Below, piece by piece: positions 23,547 through 31,779 of a DNA stretch of 38,476 bases. Under the pieces are notes generated by a model. The model did no database searches and was not told where the DNA came from. It saw nothing but the letters and a program-made list of their open reading frames with translations. How positions within the stretch are numbered: position 1 is the first letter of the stretch; each line of letters starts with the position of its first letter. Origin of the DNA: Methanobacteriota archaeon (lineage in GTDB: Archaea > Halobacteriota > Methanomicrobia > Methanomicrobiales > Methanoculleaceae); the NCBI GenBank assembly GCA_023457135.1, contig JAEWMO010000049.1:1-38476 (forward strand), read 5' to 3'. A program made the position numbers and the translations under genes.

Positions 23547-24626
23547 ATGTTATTTTCCTGGGATATCCCGTGGACCGGCCTGATTACGATCTTTCTCATC
23601 ATCGTCATCGTCATCATCTTCGCCCGCGGTGTGGTGATCGTACAGCCGTACGAGCAGGGTCTCCAGATCCGGCTGGGGCGCTACGTGGGGAGGATGAATC
23701 CCGGTTTCCGGTGGGTGGTCCCGCTGATCACGGTGGTGAAGAAACTCGATCTCCGTACCGAGGTGATGGACGTCCCGCGGCAGGAGGTGATCACGAAGGA
23801 CAACTCCCCGACGAACGTCGACGCCATCGTCTACGTCCGGGTGATCGACCCGGAGAAGGCCTACTTTGAGGTGATGAACTACCGGTCGGCGACGGTGGCG
23901 CTCGCGCAGACGAGTCTTCGCGGGATCATCGGCGACATGGAGCTCGACGAGGTCCTCTACAACCGGGACGTCATCAACGCCCGCCTCCGGGATATCCTCG
24001 ACCGGGAGACCGACGCCTGGGGCGTGAAGGTCGAGCGGGTGGAGATCAAGGAGGTCGACCCGGTGGGTGCGGTCAAGCAGGCGATGACCGAGCAGACCGC
24101 GGCCGAGCGTGAGCGGCGTGCCGCGATCCTCCGGGCCGACGGTGAGAAGCGGGCGGCGATCCTCCGGGCGGAGGGGAGCCGGCAGAGCATCATCCTTGAG
24201 GCTGAGGGCGAGCGGCAGAGCAAGATCCTGAGGGCCGAGGGTGAACGGTTATCGAGGATCCTCCAGGCCCAGGGTGAGGCGCAGGGACTGCGCATCCTCT
24301 CGGTCGGTGCCCGGCCGCTCGACCGCCGGGCGATCACGGTCCTCTCGCTCGATGCCCTGAAGAAGATGGCCGAGGGCCAGGCGACGAAGATCATCTTCCC
24401 GTTCGAACTCTCAAGCGTCGTCAAGCAGGCCGCCGAGTATCTCGGCGCCACGACCGAGGCCCCGGACGTCCCTGAAGGCACCGAGTTACCCTCTGAGGAT
24501 ATCCTCGGTGAGATCCCGGGCCGGGATGCGGTCCTGAGCGCGGAGGAGGCGGTCAAGAGCATCGAGACCGACGTCGACGCTGAGGTGCAGATAAAGTCGC
24601 GGGACCTGATCGATAAGGAGGAGTAA
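23547..24626 (+). CDS. SPFH/band 7 (stomatin-like) protein
   Basis: A 359-residue stomatin-like protein anchored by an N-terminal hydrophobic helix (about 6-26, WTGLITIFLIIVIVIIFARG), followed by the band 7 domain (about 27-190; VIVQPYEQGLQIRLGRYVGR, DNSPTNVDAIVYVRV), then a repetitive charged coiled-coil (about 190-250) built from recurring ILRAEGERQS-type heptads, and an acidic C-terminus. Such proteins form large membrane oligomers. I chose ATG 23547, with AAGGAGG nine bases upstream, rather than the TTG nine bases earlier. It is coupled to nfeD. Confidence 0.94.
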   Translation: MLFSWDIPWTGLITIFLIIVIVIIFARGVVIVQPYEQGLQIRLGRYVGRMNPGFRWVVPLITVVKKLDLRTEVMDVPRQEVITKDNSPTNVDAIVYVRVIDPEKAYFEVMNYRSATVALAQTSLRGIIGDMELDEVLYNRDVINARLRDILDRETDAWGVKVERVEIKEVDPVGAVKQAMTEQTAAERERRAAILRADGEKRAAILRAEGSRQSIILEAEGERQSKILRAEGERLSRILQAQGEAQGLRILSVGARPLDRRAITVLSLDALKKMAEGQATKIIFPFELSSVVKQAAEYLGATTEAPDVPEGTELPSEDILGEIPGRDAVLSAEEAVKSIETDVDAEVQIKSRDLIDKEE

Positions 24627-24783
24627 CCCTCCTCCGGAGCAACCCCCCTATTTTCACCTGTCCTTGTCTTCCTGCATCTCTTCCAGGTGCAGCCGTTTCC
24701 TCCTGACATACGAGCCTCCGCATGGATTCCTGTATGGTGCCTGCGGGGCACTGACGGATAACAGGTTCTCCGGCCCGGACTGG

Positions 24784-24805
24784 AAAAAAGGTGGGTGTCT
24801 CACCC
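24784..24805 (-). terminator. hairpin plus T-run terminator after the site-2 protease gene
   Basis: On the minus strand a GGGTG/CACCC stem (plus-strand 24793-24797 and 24801-24805), overlapping the stop codon, is followed after four bases by six T residues (24784-24789). The T-run is the main archaeal termination signal, so this is a plausible terminator for the protease transcript. Confidence 0.5.
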
Positions 24806-26131
24806 GATCGTCAGCACGAACCGCAGCGCCGCGACGAGCATCGGCATCGTGACGAGGAGGATCAGCATCACCGTCACGAACCCGCTGATCGAGGCGACGA
24901 CCCGATGGGCATAGCGCGACCAGCCCCGCCGCTCGAAGATCCGCTCGATTCCTTCCTTCATCATGTAGCCGCCGTCGAGCGGGACGATGGGGATGGCGTT
25001 GAACATCCCGACCAGCAGGTTGAACCACCCGGTCCAGAAGGCGAGGTGGACCGCGCCCCAGAAGAAGGGGAACGGCTCTTCCCAGGCGACCTGCTCGGGG
25101 GTGTCGGCGAGGAGGATCGCGAGCTGCTGGGTGTTGCCCTGGATGAAGGCGTCGATCGGGGCTATCGTCAGGTAGAGCGGCGCAAGCAGACCCAGGTCGG
25201 CGACGTTCCCGATATGCTCCTTCACGGCCGGGGCGCTGTAGTAGTAGACCCCCATGAACCCGGAGTCCCGGTCGCCGCCGAGCGTCTCCGGCCATTCGGA
25301 GAGGGTGAGGGTGTAGGTGCTCTCGACCCCGTCTTTCTCGGCTGTCAGGGTGACCGTCTCTCCCGGCCGCGTCCCTTCCATCGCCGCCGAGACCTCTTCC
25401 TGGCTCGCCACGGGAACACCGTTGACGCCTGTGATGATCGAGTAGCCGGGAATGCCGGCTTCCGCCGCCGGGTAGTCCTTGTAGACCCCCTGGACGAGCG
25501 GGACGGAGAGGGGCGTCGCCATCCCGATGAGGAGGAACATCACCACAAAGCAGGCGAGGCCCACGACGATGTTGTTCGTGATCCCGGCGCCGAACATCCG
25601 GATCTTCGGCATCCCCTTCGCCGCATCGACGTCGGCCTCGTCAGGCTCGACGAACGCCCCTATCGGGATGACGGCGATGAGAAGGCCCATGCTCCGGACC
25701 CGCATATCCTCGACCCGGGCGAGGATGGCGTGGCCGAACTCGTGGATGACGATCGTGAGCACGAGACCGATGATGACGGCCGCGGTGACCGGGATCGCCT
25801 GGTTGACCCCGGGTATCGCAAGGATGTTCCTGGGGTCGTAGATCCCGGTCGGTTCCGGGGTGTGCACCAGCAGCTGGGGGACCGCGAGGACCAGAGCGAG
25901 CGTCATGAAGGCCGAGACCAGCACGACCATGAGGACGCCGAGCGTCGCGTAGGCCCGGAGCAGGGGTTTGAATTTCCTGAACCAGTCAAAGAAGCCGACC
26001 CGTTCGGTCTTGATCCCCATGATGGGGCCAAAGAACATGATGTGATCGCGAAACAGCCCCCGGTCGCGGATATAATAGGCTATCAGGAGATATACCGCGA
26101 CGAGAAGGAGAAGTATCTGGAGCCAGCTCAT
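24800..26131 (-). CDS. site-2 protease family (M50) membrane metalloprotease with PDZ domain
   Basis: A 443-residue intramembrane zinc protease. The zinc site HEFGH is at 130-134 inside a membrane helix, and the third ligand lies in NAIPIVPLDGGYM in the last fifth. Between them is a PDZ-like domain (about 215-300; PAAEAGIPGYSIITGVNGVPV). The first helix (LQILLLLVAVYLLIAYYI) and three more C-terminal helices complete the S2P/RseP layout. It probably releases membrane-bound regulatory proteins or clears signal peptides. Start ATG 26131; the alternative is GTG 26134. A TATA-like ATTTATGC 24-33 bases upstream (26155-26164) suggests a leaderless message. Confidence 0.93.
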   Translation of the reverse strand: MSWLQILLLLVAVYLLIAYYIRDRGLFRDHIMFFGPIMGIKTERVGFFDWFRKFKPLLRAYATLGVLMVVLVSAFMTLALVLAVPQLLVHTPEPTGIYDPRNILAIPGVNQAIPVTAAVIIGLVLTIVIHEFGHAILARVEDMRVRSMGLLIAVIPIGAFVEPDEADVDAAKGMPKIRMFGAGITNNIVVGLACFVVMFLLIGMATPLSVPLVQGVYKDYPAAEAGIPGYSIITGVNGVPVASQEEVSAAMEGTRPGETVTLTAEKDGVESTYTLTLSEWPETLGGDRDSGFMGVYYYSAPAVKEHIGNVADLGLLAPLYLTIAPIDAFIQGNTQQLAILLADTPEQVAWEEPFPFFWGAVHLAFWTGWFNLLVGMFNAIPIVPLDGGYMMKEGIERIFERRGWSRYAHRVVASISGFVTVMLILLVTMPMLVAALRFVLTIG

Positions 26132-26171
26132 CACTCAGGGTTGGCGCGCTCGAAGCATAAATACTTCCGGG

Positions 26172-26801
26172 TTATACAAAATCCCGTATCGTTGTCTGGG
26201 AAAGGTTCGTCACCGTCTTCCAGCTCCGGCGGGCACAGGGCGGTGGGTTCCCGTATTCCCTGATGTAGGAGCGGAGGAACTCGATCGTGACCGGGTCGGA
26301 GGGGTAGCCGCTCCCGATCGGTCCGTACTGCTCCCCGAGTTCCCGTATCGCCCGGTCGCGGGTGACCTTCGCGATGATGCTTGCCGCGCCGACGATCTTG
26401 TGGCGGGCGTCGGCGCGGTGTTCGGCGACGATCTCGCAGGGAAAGTCGAGGTGCCCTGCAACCGTCCGGCCGTAGCGCTCCGCGTTTACGTCGCAGGCAT
26501 CAAGGTAGGCCGCATCCGGGCGCAGTCCCGTGAGGGCCTCGGCGTGGAGTTCGGCCACGCATTCGTTCATGCTCATCCGGGTCCGTGCGTCGTCGATCCC
26601 GGCGGCGTCGATGGTGACGATGGCTATCGCGAAGTCCCGGAAAAGGATCTCGTAGAGCTCCTCGCGCTGCTTCGGCCGGAGAACCTTCGAGTCCTTGATG
26701 GGGAGGGACGCGAGATCCTCGATCGCCCGGCACCCGACTGCGGCGACCACCATCGGGCCGAGGACCGAACCCTTCCCCGCTTCATCCACCCCGCAGATCA
26801 C
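26172..26801 (-). CDS. rnhB: ribonuclease HII
   Basis: Ribonuclease HII, which cleaves the RNA strand of RNA-DNA hybrids during replication and repair. The 209-residue product begins ICGVDEAGKGSVLGPMVVAA, with the first catalytic acids in DEAGKG. It continues with SKVLRPKQREEL, the LDACDVNAERYG motif, the KIVGAASIIAKVTRDRAI region and a C-terminal GSGYPSDPVT. I chose GTG 26801 because homologues have only a few residues before GIDEAG; a TTG at 26822 gives a 7-residue longer N-terminus. It is divergent from the TrkA-type gene, whose start is 30 bases away. Confidence 0.93.
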   Translation of the reverse strand: MICGVDEAGKGSVLGPMVVAAVGCRAIEDLASLPIKDSKVLRPKQREELYEILFRDFAIAIVTIDAAGIDDARTRMSMNECVAELHAEALTGLRPDAAYLDACDVNAERYGRTVAGHLDFPCEIVAEHRADARHKIVGAASIIAKVTRDRAIRELGEQYGPIGSGYPSDPVTIEFLRSYIREYGNPPPCARRSWKTVTNLSQTTIRDFV

Positions 26802-26831
26802 ACCAAGTGGTTTTATTCGCAAGGTATTTCA

Positions 26832-27521
26832 ATGCCGACGATTGAATCCAGATGGATGTACACCATCATCGTCGGCCTTGGCGGAATCGGCCGGAACCTG
26901 ACTGCGATCGCCGTGAACGCCGGCGACTCCGTGGTGGTGATCGACCAGGACGAGGAGCGTGCGAGTGATGTCCTGGAGCACTACGATGTCCTCGCCATCA
27001 CCGGGAACGCGACCGACAAATCGGTTCTCGAGGACGCCGGGATCGACCGGGCCGACGCCCTGGTCGCCACCACGAGCGACGACGCCGTGAACCTGATGAC
27101 CTGCTGGCTCGCAAAGCGCTACGATGTCGGCAACGTCGTCTCGATCGTCAACCAGAAGGAGCACTCGGACCTCTTCAACGAGGTCGGTGTCCGGATCAGC
27201 GAGAACCCCGACGAGCTGGTGGCGACCCGGCTCTATTACTGGGCAAAGAGCCCGAACCTCCAGCAGGTCGCCTCGATCCCCGGCGGCACCATATTCGAGA
27301 TCGTCGCCGAGGACGGAGCACCCATCATCGACCACGAGATCCGCGATCTTGAGGTGCGGGACTTCGTCTTCATCGCAATCCGGCGCGCAGGCGGCGACCT
27401 CATCATTCCGAGCGGCACCGTCCGCATCCGGCCCGGCGACGTCATCACAGTATTCACAAAAAAAGAGGCGGAGACGGATACCTTGAAGACGCTCAACCGG
27501 CAGTTGATACGTTCAGGCTAA
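26832..27521 (+). CDS. TrkA-type K+ channel/transport regulatory protein
   Basis: A 229-residue cytoplasmic regulator of potassium channels or Trk transporters. It has an N-terminal Rossmann (TrkA-N/RCK) domain with GLGGIG (15-20) and an acidic residue closing the next strand (VVVIDQDEER), plus a TrkA-C domain (about 150-225: GGTIFEIVAEDGAPIIDHEIRDLEV..., RPGDVITVFTKKEA). It binds NAD(H) or ATP and gates a membrane subunit. No channel gene is next to it here. ATG 26832 is preceded by AAGGTAT; a second ATG at 26856 would also give a normal start. The end overlaps the convergent geranylgeranyl reductase by 9 bases. Confidence 0.9.
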   Translation: MPTIESRWMYTIIVGLGGIGRNLTAIAVNAGDSVVVIDQDEERASDVLEHYDVLAITGNATDKSVLEDAGIDRADALVATTSDDAVNLMTCWLAKRYDVGNVVSIVNQKEHSDLFNEVGVRISENPDELVATRLYYWAKSPNLQQVASIPGGTIFEIVAEDGAPIIDHEIRDLEVRDFVFIAIRRAGGDLIIPSGTVRIRPGDVITVFTKKEAETDTLKTLNRQLIRSG

Positions 27522-28709
27522 CGTATCCCTGAGCGCCTTGAGCTCAAGGAGCATCTTCGGGTTCCGCTTGATCAGTTCCCTGATGAGTGCCGCGACCGAG
27601 AACTCGCTGAAGCTGATGCTTGCGATCGAGTCCGCAAGGGTGTTGAGTTTCGTATCGTCGAGGGTGATGAAGTACTCCTTGACCTTGTAGTTCCGCTCGA
27701 TGGTCGCGCCCATCTTTGATGCCCGCCACTCCGTGTCGTAGGGCATCAGGGCCTCCTTTGAGCAGTTGCCGGCCTCGATGCACTTCAACGCCACCTGGGC
27801 GGCGAGCCTTCCGGTATACATGGCGTTGCCGATCCCGCCCCCGGTGATGGGGTCGACGACTCGTGCCGCGTCACCGGCGACGAGAAGGCCGTCGCCGACC
27901 GTGCAGGGGAGCGGCCGGCAGACCGGGACCCCGCCCGCGATCGCCTCGATCGCCTTCCCGCTCGGGAAGTTCTGTGCGACGAACCGGTCCAGGTAGTCCT
28001 TTGCCCGGCTTCCGTCGCGGCTTTTGCGGCCTGTGATGCCGATCCCGACGTTCGCCGTCCGGTCGCCCTTGGGGAAGACCCAGAGATAGCCCTCGGGGGC
28101 GATCTCGTTACCCAGGTAGAAGTCCGTCGAGCCCGCGTTGATATCGATATCGGTCATCACGTACTGGGCGCAGCTCATCATCTCCCGGAGAGGGACGGTG
28201 GTGTCGAGCCCGGCCCGGCGGGCGAACTGGGCCTCCGTGCCGTCGGCGGCGATGACCACTTCGGCCCGGATATCGGCCGGATTTCCGCACGAGAGGACCT
28301 TCGCGCCCCGGACCGCGCCGTTCTCCATGATCGGCGCGGTCGCCCGGGTCTTGACGATCACGTCCGCCCCGGCCTCGGCCGCCTGCCAGACGAGTTCCCG
28401 GTCAAAGACCTTCCGGTCGAGGACGTAACCGACCTCGTTGCCGGCCCGGGCCTGGTCGAGCTTGATGGCGGTGCCGTTCGGAGCGATGATCCGGGCACTC
28501 TCGATATCGGCGGATATCCAGCGGGGGTCGGGCCTGATGAACTCTTTCAGGAGTTCTTTGCCGATCCCTTCCGCACACCGGACCGGCGTGCCGATGGCGG
28601 GGCGCTTCTCGATGAGGCAGACCGAGTTCCCTGCTTCAGCCGCCGTCTTTGCCGCAAGGGCGCCGGCGGGACCGCCCCCGATGACGAGGATATCGTAGTT
28701 AGTCTTCAT
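27513..28709 (-). CDS. geranylgeranyl reductase family FAD-dependent oxidoreductase
   Basis: Digeranylgeranylglycerophospholipid reductase-like flavoprotein, which saturates the isoprenoid chains of archaeal membrane lipids. The 398-residue protein begins with the FAD motif ILVIGGGPAGALAAKTA (7-23), then CAEGIG (the conserved Cys motif near residue 45), YVLDRKVFDREL, and the C-terminal GDAARVVDPITGGGIGNAMYTG (about 285-306), all typical of archaeal GGRs. Its start overlaps the ferredoxin stop (28699-28709), so a small iron-sulfur protein is made with it and is the likely electron donor. From memory, Methanosarcina GGR needs such a ferredoxin. Confidence 0.93.
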   Translation of the reverse strand: MKTNYDILVIGGGPAGALAAKTAAEAGNSVCLIEKRPAIGTPVRCAEGIGKELLKEFIRPDPRWISADIESARIIAPNGTAIKLDQARAGNEVGYVLDRKVFDRELVWQAAEAGADVIVKTRATAPIMENGAVRGAKVLSCGNPADIRAEVVIAADGTEAQFARRAGLDTTVPLREMMSCAQYVMTDIDINAGSTDFYLGNEIAPEGYLWVFPKGDRTANVGIGITGRKSRDGSRAKDYLDRFVAQNFPSGKAIEAIAGGVPVCRPLPCTVGDGLLVAGDAARVVDPITGGGIGNAMYTGRLAAQVALKCIEAGNCSKEALMPYDTEWRASKMGATIERNYKVKEYFITLDDTKLNTLADSIASISFSEFSVAALIRELIKRNPKMLLELKALRDTLA

Positions 28710-28884
28710 GGACGACCTCCAGTGCCCCGAGCGGGCACGCCCGTGCGCAGATGCCGCAGGCGATGCACTCCCGCTCAAGACTGAGGTAGGCGTCGATCAG
28801 CTCGAGCGCGTCCTCGGGGCAGACTGCGACGCAGGTGCCGCAGTATCCGCACTTGTCTCGGTTTATCCTGAGCATTGTACTCAT
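28699..28884 (-). CDS. 2[4Fe-4S] ferredoxin
   Basis: A 61-residue ferredoxin with two complete clusters: Cys12-15-18-22 (CGYCGTCVAVCP) and Cys40-43-46-50 (CIACGICARACP). Its length and spacing are canonical. The frame continues upstream, but ATG 28884 (or 28875) gives a normal N-terminus just before the first cluster; no strong ribosome site is seen, and an ACATAAAGG box lies about 30 bases upstream on this strand. It overlaps the geranylgeranyl reductase gene by 11 bases and probably hands electrons to that enzyme. Confidence 0.95.
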   Translation of the reverse strand: MSTMLRINRDKCGYCGTCVAVCPEDALELIDAYLSLERECIACGICARACPLGALEVVHED

Positions 28885-29015
28885 GTTGTTGTTGTCATCG
28901 CAAAAACCTTTATGTTCCCGTTCTCCGGGATATCCGACCCTCACCGGCTTGAGTGGGGATCGGAGCGCGGTCATGCCGTGCTCTCCGGCCCCGGACAGCG
29001 GAGCGGCTTACTGGA

Positions 29016-29027
29016 CTATTTAATAGG
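29016..29027 (+). promoter_or_regulatory. candidate promoter of the cbi operon
   Basis: CTATTTAATAGG, containing the 11-base palindrome CTATTTAATAG (29016-29026), is the most TATA-like element before cbiT (ATG 29063). It would give a short leader containing the GGGGAT ribosome site at 29054-29059. Another A/T-rich stretch, AATTTATC, follows at about 29037. No cobalamin-riboswitch motif is apparent in the 178-base gap. Confidence 0.5.
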
Positions 29028-29062
29028 AGTTAGCACAAATTTATCTGGGAAATGGGGATGCC

Positions 29063-29593
29063 ATGGGACTGAAGGGTGGACCTACGCAGGACGAGGTCAT
29101 GGCCGTATCGCTCGCAAAACTCGGCATCCGCCCGGGCGACCGGGTGGTCGATGTCGGGTGCGGGACCGGGAAGGTCGCCGTCGCCGCTGCACGGACAGCA
29201 GAACGGGTCTACGCGATCGACCGGCGGCCGGAGGCGGTCGCCTGCGCCCGCGAGGCGGCTGCCGCCGCCGGCGCCGGAAACATCGAGTTCTTCGAGGGCG
29301 ACGCGGTGGACGTCCTCCGCGATATCGGCCCGCTCGATGCCGCCTTCGTCGGCGGGTCCCGCCGCCTGCCGGAGGTCCTCGACCTCCTCGCCGGGAAGGT
29401 GCAGGGAAGGATCGTCGTGAACGCGGTGATGGTCGGGACCGTTCAATCGGCGATAGAGAGCATGCAGCGTCTCGGCATCTTCGTCGAGGCCGTCCACCTC
29501 CAGGTTTCCCGGTCTGCCGGCATCGCCGGCGGGGTGATGTTCAAGCCCATCAACCCCGTCTACATCATCGTCGGGGGTGCCGGATGCTCGTAG
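29063..29593 (+). CDS. cbiT: cobalt-precorrin-6B (C15)-methyltransferase/decarboxylase CbiT
   Basis: CbiT methylates C15 and removes the C12 acetate carboxylate of the corrin intermediate. The 176-residue protein is a class I SAM methyltransferase: the N-terminal GPTQDEVMAVSLAKL matches CbiT, then VVDVGCGTGKVAVAAA (motif I, about 28-43), YAIDRRPEAV, and FVGGSRRLPEVLD. GGGGAT precedes the ATG. It is the first gene of an eight-gene anaerobic cobalamin operon and overlaps cbiL by 10 bases. In many organisms CbiT is fused to CbiE; here CbiE is separate, at the other end of the operon. Confidence 0.94.
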   Translation: MGLKGGPTQDEVMAVSLAKLGIRPGDRVVDVGCGTGKVAVAAARTAERVYAIDRRPEAVACAREAAAAAGAGNIEFFEGDAVDVLRDIGPLDAAFVGGSRRLPEVLDLLAGKVQGRIVVNAVMVGTVQSAIESMQRLGIFVEAVHLQVSRSAGIAGGVMFKPINPVYIIVGGAGCS

Positions 29594-30201
29594 GCGTGGG
29601 GCTCGGCCCCGGCGACCCGGAACTCCTGACGCTCCGGGCGGTCAGGCTCCTTCGTGAAGCGACGGCGGTCTTCGTCCCTGGCAACCTGGCCTGCGACCTT
29701 GTCCGGCCCTATCGGCCCGACGCCGTCGTCCTCCGGTTCCCGATGACGAACGACGAGGATTATATCCGGAAGTGCCTCGAGGAGAACGCCGACCGGATTG
29801 CGCCGCTTGCGTTAGACGGCCTTGCGGTCTTTGGGATCATCGGAGACCCGAACTTCTACTCGACTTTCTCACGGCTCTGCGAGGTGATCGCCGCCCGTTA
29901 CCCCGAGATCACGTTTGCGACCGAGCCGGGTATCAGTTCGATCACCGCGTTTGCGTCGGTCGCAAACGTCCCGGTGGCCGGCGGGTTCTTCGTCTCGGAC
30001 GGGAACGGGCCGCAATCGAGAATCTTCATGAAGGTCCGGAAGCCCGCGGCGCTCGCGGCCGACCTGAAGAGTGAGGGCTACTCGGAGTTCGTCCTCGTCG
30101 AGCGGATGTTCATGCCGGAGCAGCGGGTCTACCGGGATGACGACCTCCCCGAGGAGAGCGACTACTTCTCGATCCTCTATGCGAGGCGGTCCCGTGCATA
30201 A
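29584..30201 (+). CDS. cbiL: cobalt-factor II C20-methyltransferase CbiL
   Basis: SAM-dependent C20 methyltransferase of early corrin synthesis. The 205-residue protein opens with VGVGLGPGDPELLTLRAVRLL (positions 3-23) of the tetrapyrrole methylase fold, followed by VFVPG, FGIIGDPNFYSTF (the GDP/YST pattern distinguishing CbiL), and TEPGISSITAFASVANVPV. At 205 residues it is somewhat short for the family (usually about 230). ATG 29584 lies within the cbiT end. It is followed by cbiF with an overlap. Confidence 0.92.
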   Translation: MLVGVGLGPGDPELLTLRAVRLLREATAVFVPGNLACDLVRPYRPDAVVLRFPMTNDEDYIRKCLEENADRIAPLALDGLAVFGIIGDPNFYSTFSRLCEVIAARYPEITFATEPGISSITAFASVANVPVAGGFFVSDGNGPQSRIFMKVRKPAALAADLKSEGYSEFVLVERMFMPEQRVYRDDDLPEESDYFSILYARRSRA

Positions 30202-30910
30202 GTTCTACATCGTGGGCGCCGGGCCGGGGGCGCCCGACCTCATCACCGTCCGGGGGATGGACCTTCTCCGGCGGGCGGACGTCCTCATCTACGCCGGATC
30301 GCTCGTGAACCCGGCGCTCGTCGGGGAGTCCGGTGCGGGGCTGAAACTCGACAGCTGGAAGATGACGCTGCCCGAGATCGTCGGCGCAATCGAGGAGAAC
30401 GTCCGGGCGGGGAAGCTCGTCGTCCGGCTCCACTCCGGCGATCCAGCGCTCTACGGCGCGATCGTCGAGCAGATGGCGGAGCTTGACCGGCGCGGGATCG
30501 AGGCCGAGATCGTCCCCGGCGTCTCGTCGCTCTTTGCTGCCGCTGCGGCCTTGAAAACCCAGTTCACGCTCCGCGACGTCTCCGAGAGCCTGATCGTCAC
30601 CAGGCCGGCGGGGGCGACGCTTGAGCGCGACCTGATCCCCGAGTTCTCGCGGCTCGGCCAGACGATGGTGGTCTTCCTCGGCACCGAGCGGATGGAGGAG
30701 GTCCTCGCCCGCGTGGAGTGCCCCCCCGATACCCCGGCGGCGGTCGTCTACCACGCCTCCTGGCCCGACCAGAAGGTCGTCCGGGGGACGGTGGCCGACA
30801 TCGCAGAGAAGGCCCGGGCGGCCGGGATCGAGCGGACGGCGTTGATCGTCATCGGAGAGGCGGTCGAGGGAGCGGCGTCGGGGTTCGGGAGGTCGGTCCT
30901 CTACTCATGA
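30194..30910 (+). CDS. cbiF: cobalt-precorrin-4 C11-methyltransferase CbiF
   Basis: SAM-dependent methyltransferase acting at C11. The 238-residue product starts HKFYIVGAGPGAPDLITVRGM and has the typical VLIYAGSLVN, VVRLHSGDPALYGAIVEQM, EIVPGVSSLFAAAAALKTQFTLR (about 110-132) and a late TALIVIGEAVEG. I chose GTG 30194, overlapping the cbiL stop by 8 bases, with GAGGCGGT just before it; ATG 30179 is an alternative adding five residues. The length is slightly shorter than typical (about 250). Confidence 0.94.
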   Translation: MHKFYIVGAGPGAPDLITVRGMDLLRRADVLIYAGSLVNPALVGESGAGLKLDSWKMTLPEIVGAIEENVRAGKLVVRLHSGDPALYGAIVEQMAELDRRGIEAEIVPGVSSLFAAAAALKTQFTLRDVSESLIVTRPAGATLERDLIPEFSRLGQTMVVFLGTERMEEVLARVECPPDTPAAVVYHASWPDQKVVRGTVADIAEKARAAGIERTALIVIGEAVEGAASGFGRSVLYS

Positions 30911-31779
30911 CCGGGACCGTCGTTATCGCGCTCGACCGGTTCCTCCCCGACGCGCGGCGGATTGCCGACGCGCTCGGCGCCGCGGTCATCCCCTACGGCC
31001 CGGATGCATTCCGGGAGGCGTTTTGCAGTTACGGCCGGATCGTCGCCCTGATGTCGGCCGGGATCGCCGTCCGGGGGATCGCCCCGCTCCTCGTCGACAA
31101 GTGGCGGGACCCGGCGGTCGTGGTGGTCGGCCCGGACCTCCGCTACGCCGTCCCGGTGGTCGGCGGCCACCACGGCGCAAACGACCTCGCTCGCGACCTC
31201 GCCCGTCTCGGGATCGAACCGGTGATCACGACCGCGACCGAGACACTGGGCCGGGAGTCGGTCGAGGGGATCGCTGCCCGGACGGGGTGCGATATCGTGA
31301 ACCGCGACTCCACCCGTGCGGTGAACGCCGCGGTGCTCGACGCCGATGTGCCTCTCTATGCGATCACCGGACCCGGGATCGTCGTCGCGGGTCCGGGAGT
31401 CTCCTTCCTCGTCCGGAAGGGGGAGTACGCCGTCGGCGTCGGGTGCCGGAAGGGCGTTCCGGCCGCCGAGGTGGCCGGCGCCATAGGGCAGGCGCTCGCG
31501 CGGGCCGGGATCGCCCCCGCCGAAGTCCTCGTCTACGCGACGACGGCAAAGAAGCGCGGGGAGGCGGGCCTGCTTGCCGCCGTTGCGGAACTCGGCGGCA
31601 ACCTTGTCTTCTTTGACGACGAAACATTGAACGCAGAAGCGGCCCCTACCCCTTCGCGAGCCTCCCTGATCGGGCTCGCCGGGGTCGCCGAACCCGCGGC
31701 CCTCGCGGCCTCGAAACAGAAAGTTCTGGTGCTCGCGAAAGAGACCTATGGGAGTGTTACCGTTGCAATCGCACGATAG
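30907..31779 (+). CDS. cbiG: cobalt-precorrin-5A hydrolase CbiG
   Basis: CbiG opens the ring delta-lactone and releases acetaldehyde during anaerobic ring contraction. The 290-residue protein has the N-terminal part with IVALMSAGIAVRGIAPLLVDK, the central VPVVGGHHGANDLARDLA motif, and the C-terminal CbiG domain with YAVGVGCRKGVPAAEV and VLVYATTAKKRGEAGLLAAV. It overlaps cbiF by ATGA. It sits between CbiF and CbiH, the enzymes acting before and after in ring contraction. Confidence 0.94.
   Translation: MTGTVVIALDRFLPDARRIADALGAAVIPYGPDAFREAFCSYGRIVALMSAGIAVRGIAPLLVDKWRDPAVVVVGPDLRYAVPVVGGHHGANDLARDLARLGIEPVITTATETLGRESVEGIAARTGCDIVNRDSTRAVNAAVLDADVPLYAITGPGIVVAGPGVSFLVRKGEYAVGVGCRKGVPAAEVAGAIGQALARAGIAPAEVLVYATTAKKRGEAGLLAAVAELGGNLVFFDDETLNAEAAPTPSRASLIGLAGVAEPAALAASKQKVLVLAKETYGSVTVAIAR

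Noticed and set aside
24791..26263. A 490-codon open frame on the plus strand
   Set aside because: It is antisense to the site-2 protease and the end of RNase HII, rich in Asp/His/Glu/Arg, with no recognisable domain.
28885..29062. Cobalamin riboswitch upstream of the cbi operon
   Set aside because: No B12-box-like motif could be seen, the leader is probably short and the class is rarely found in archaea.
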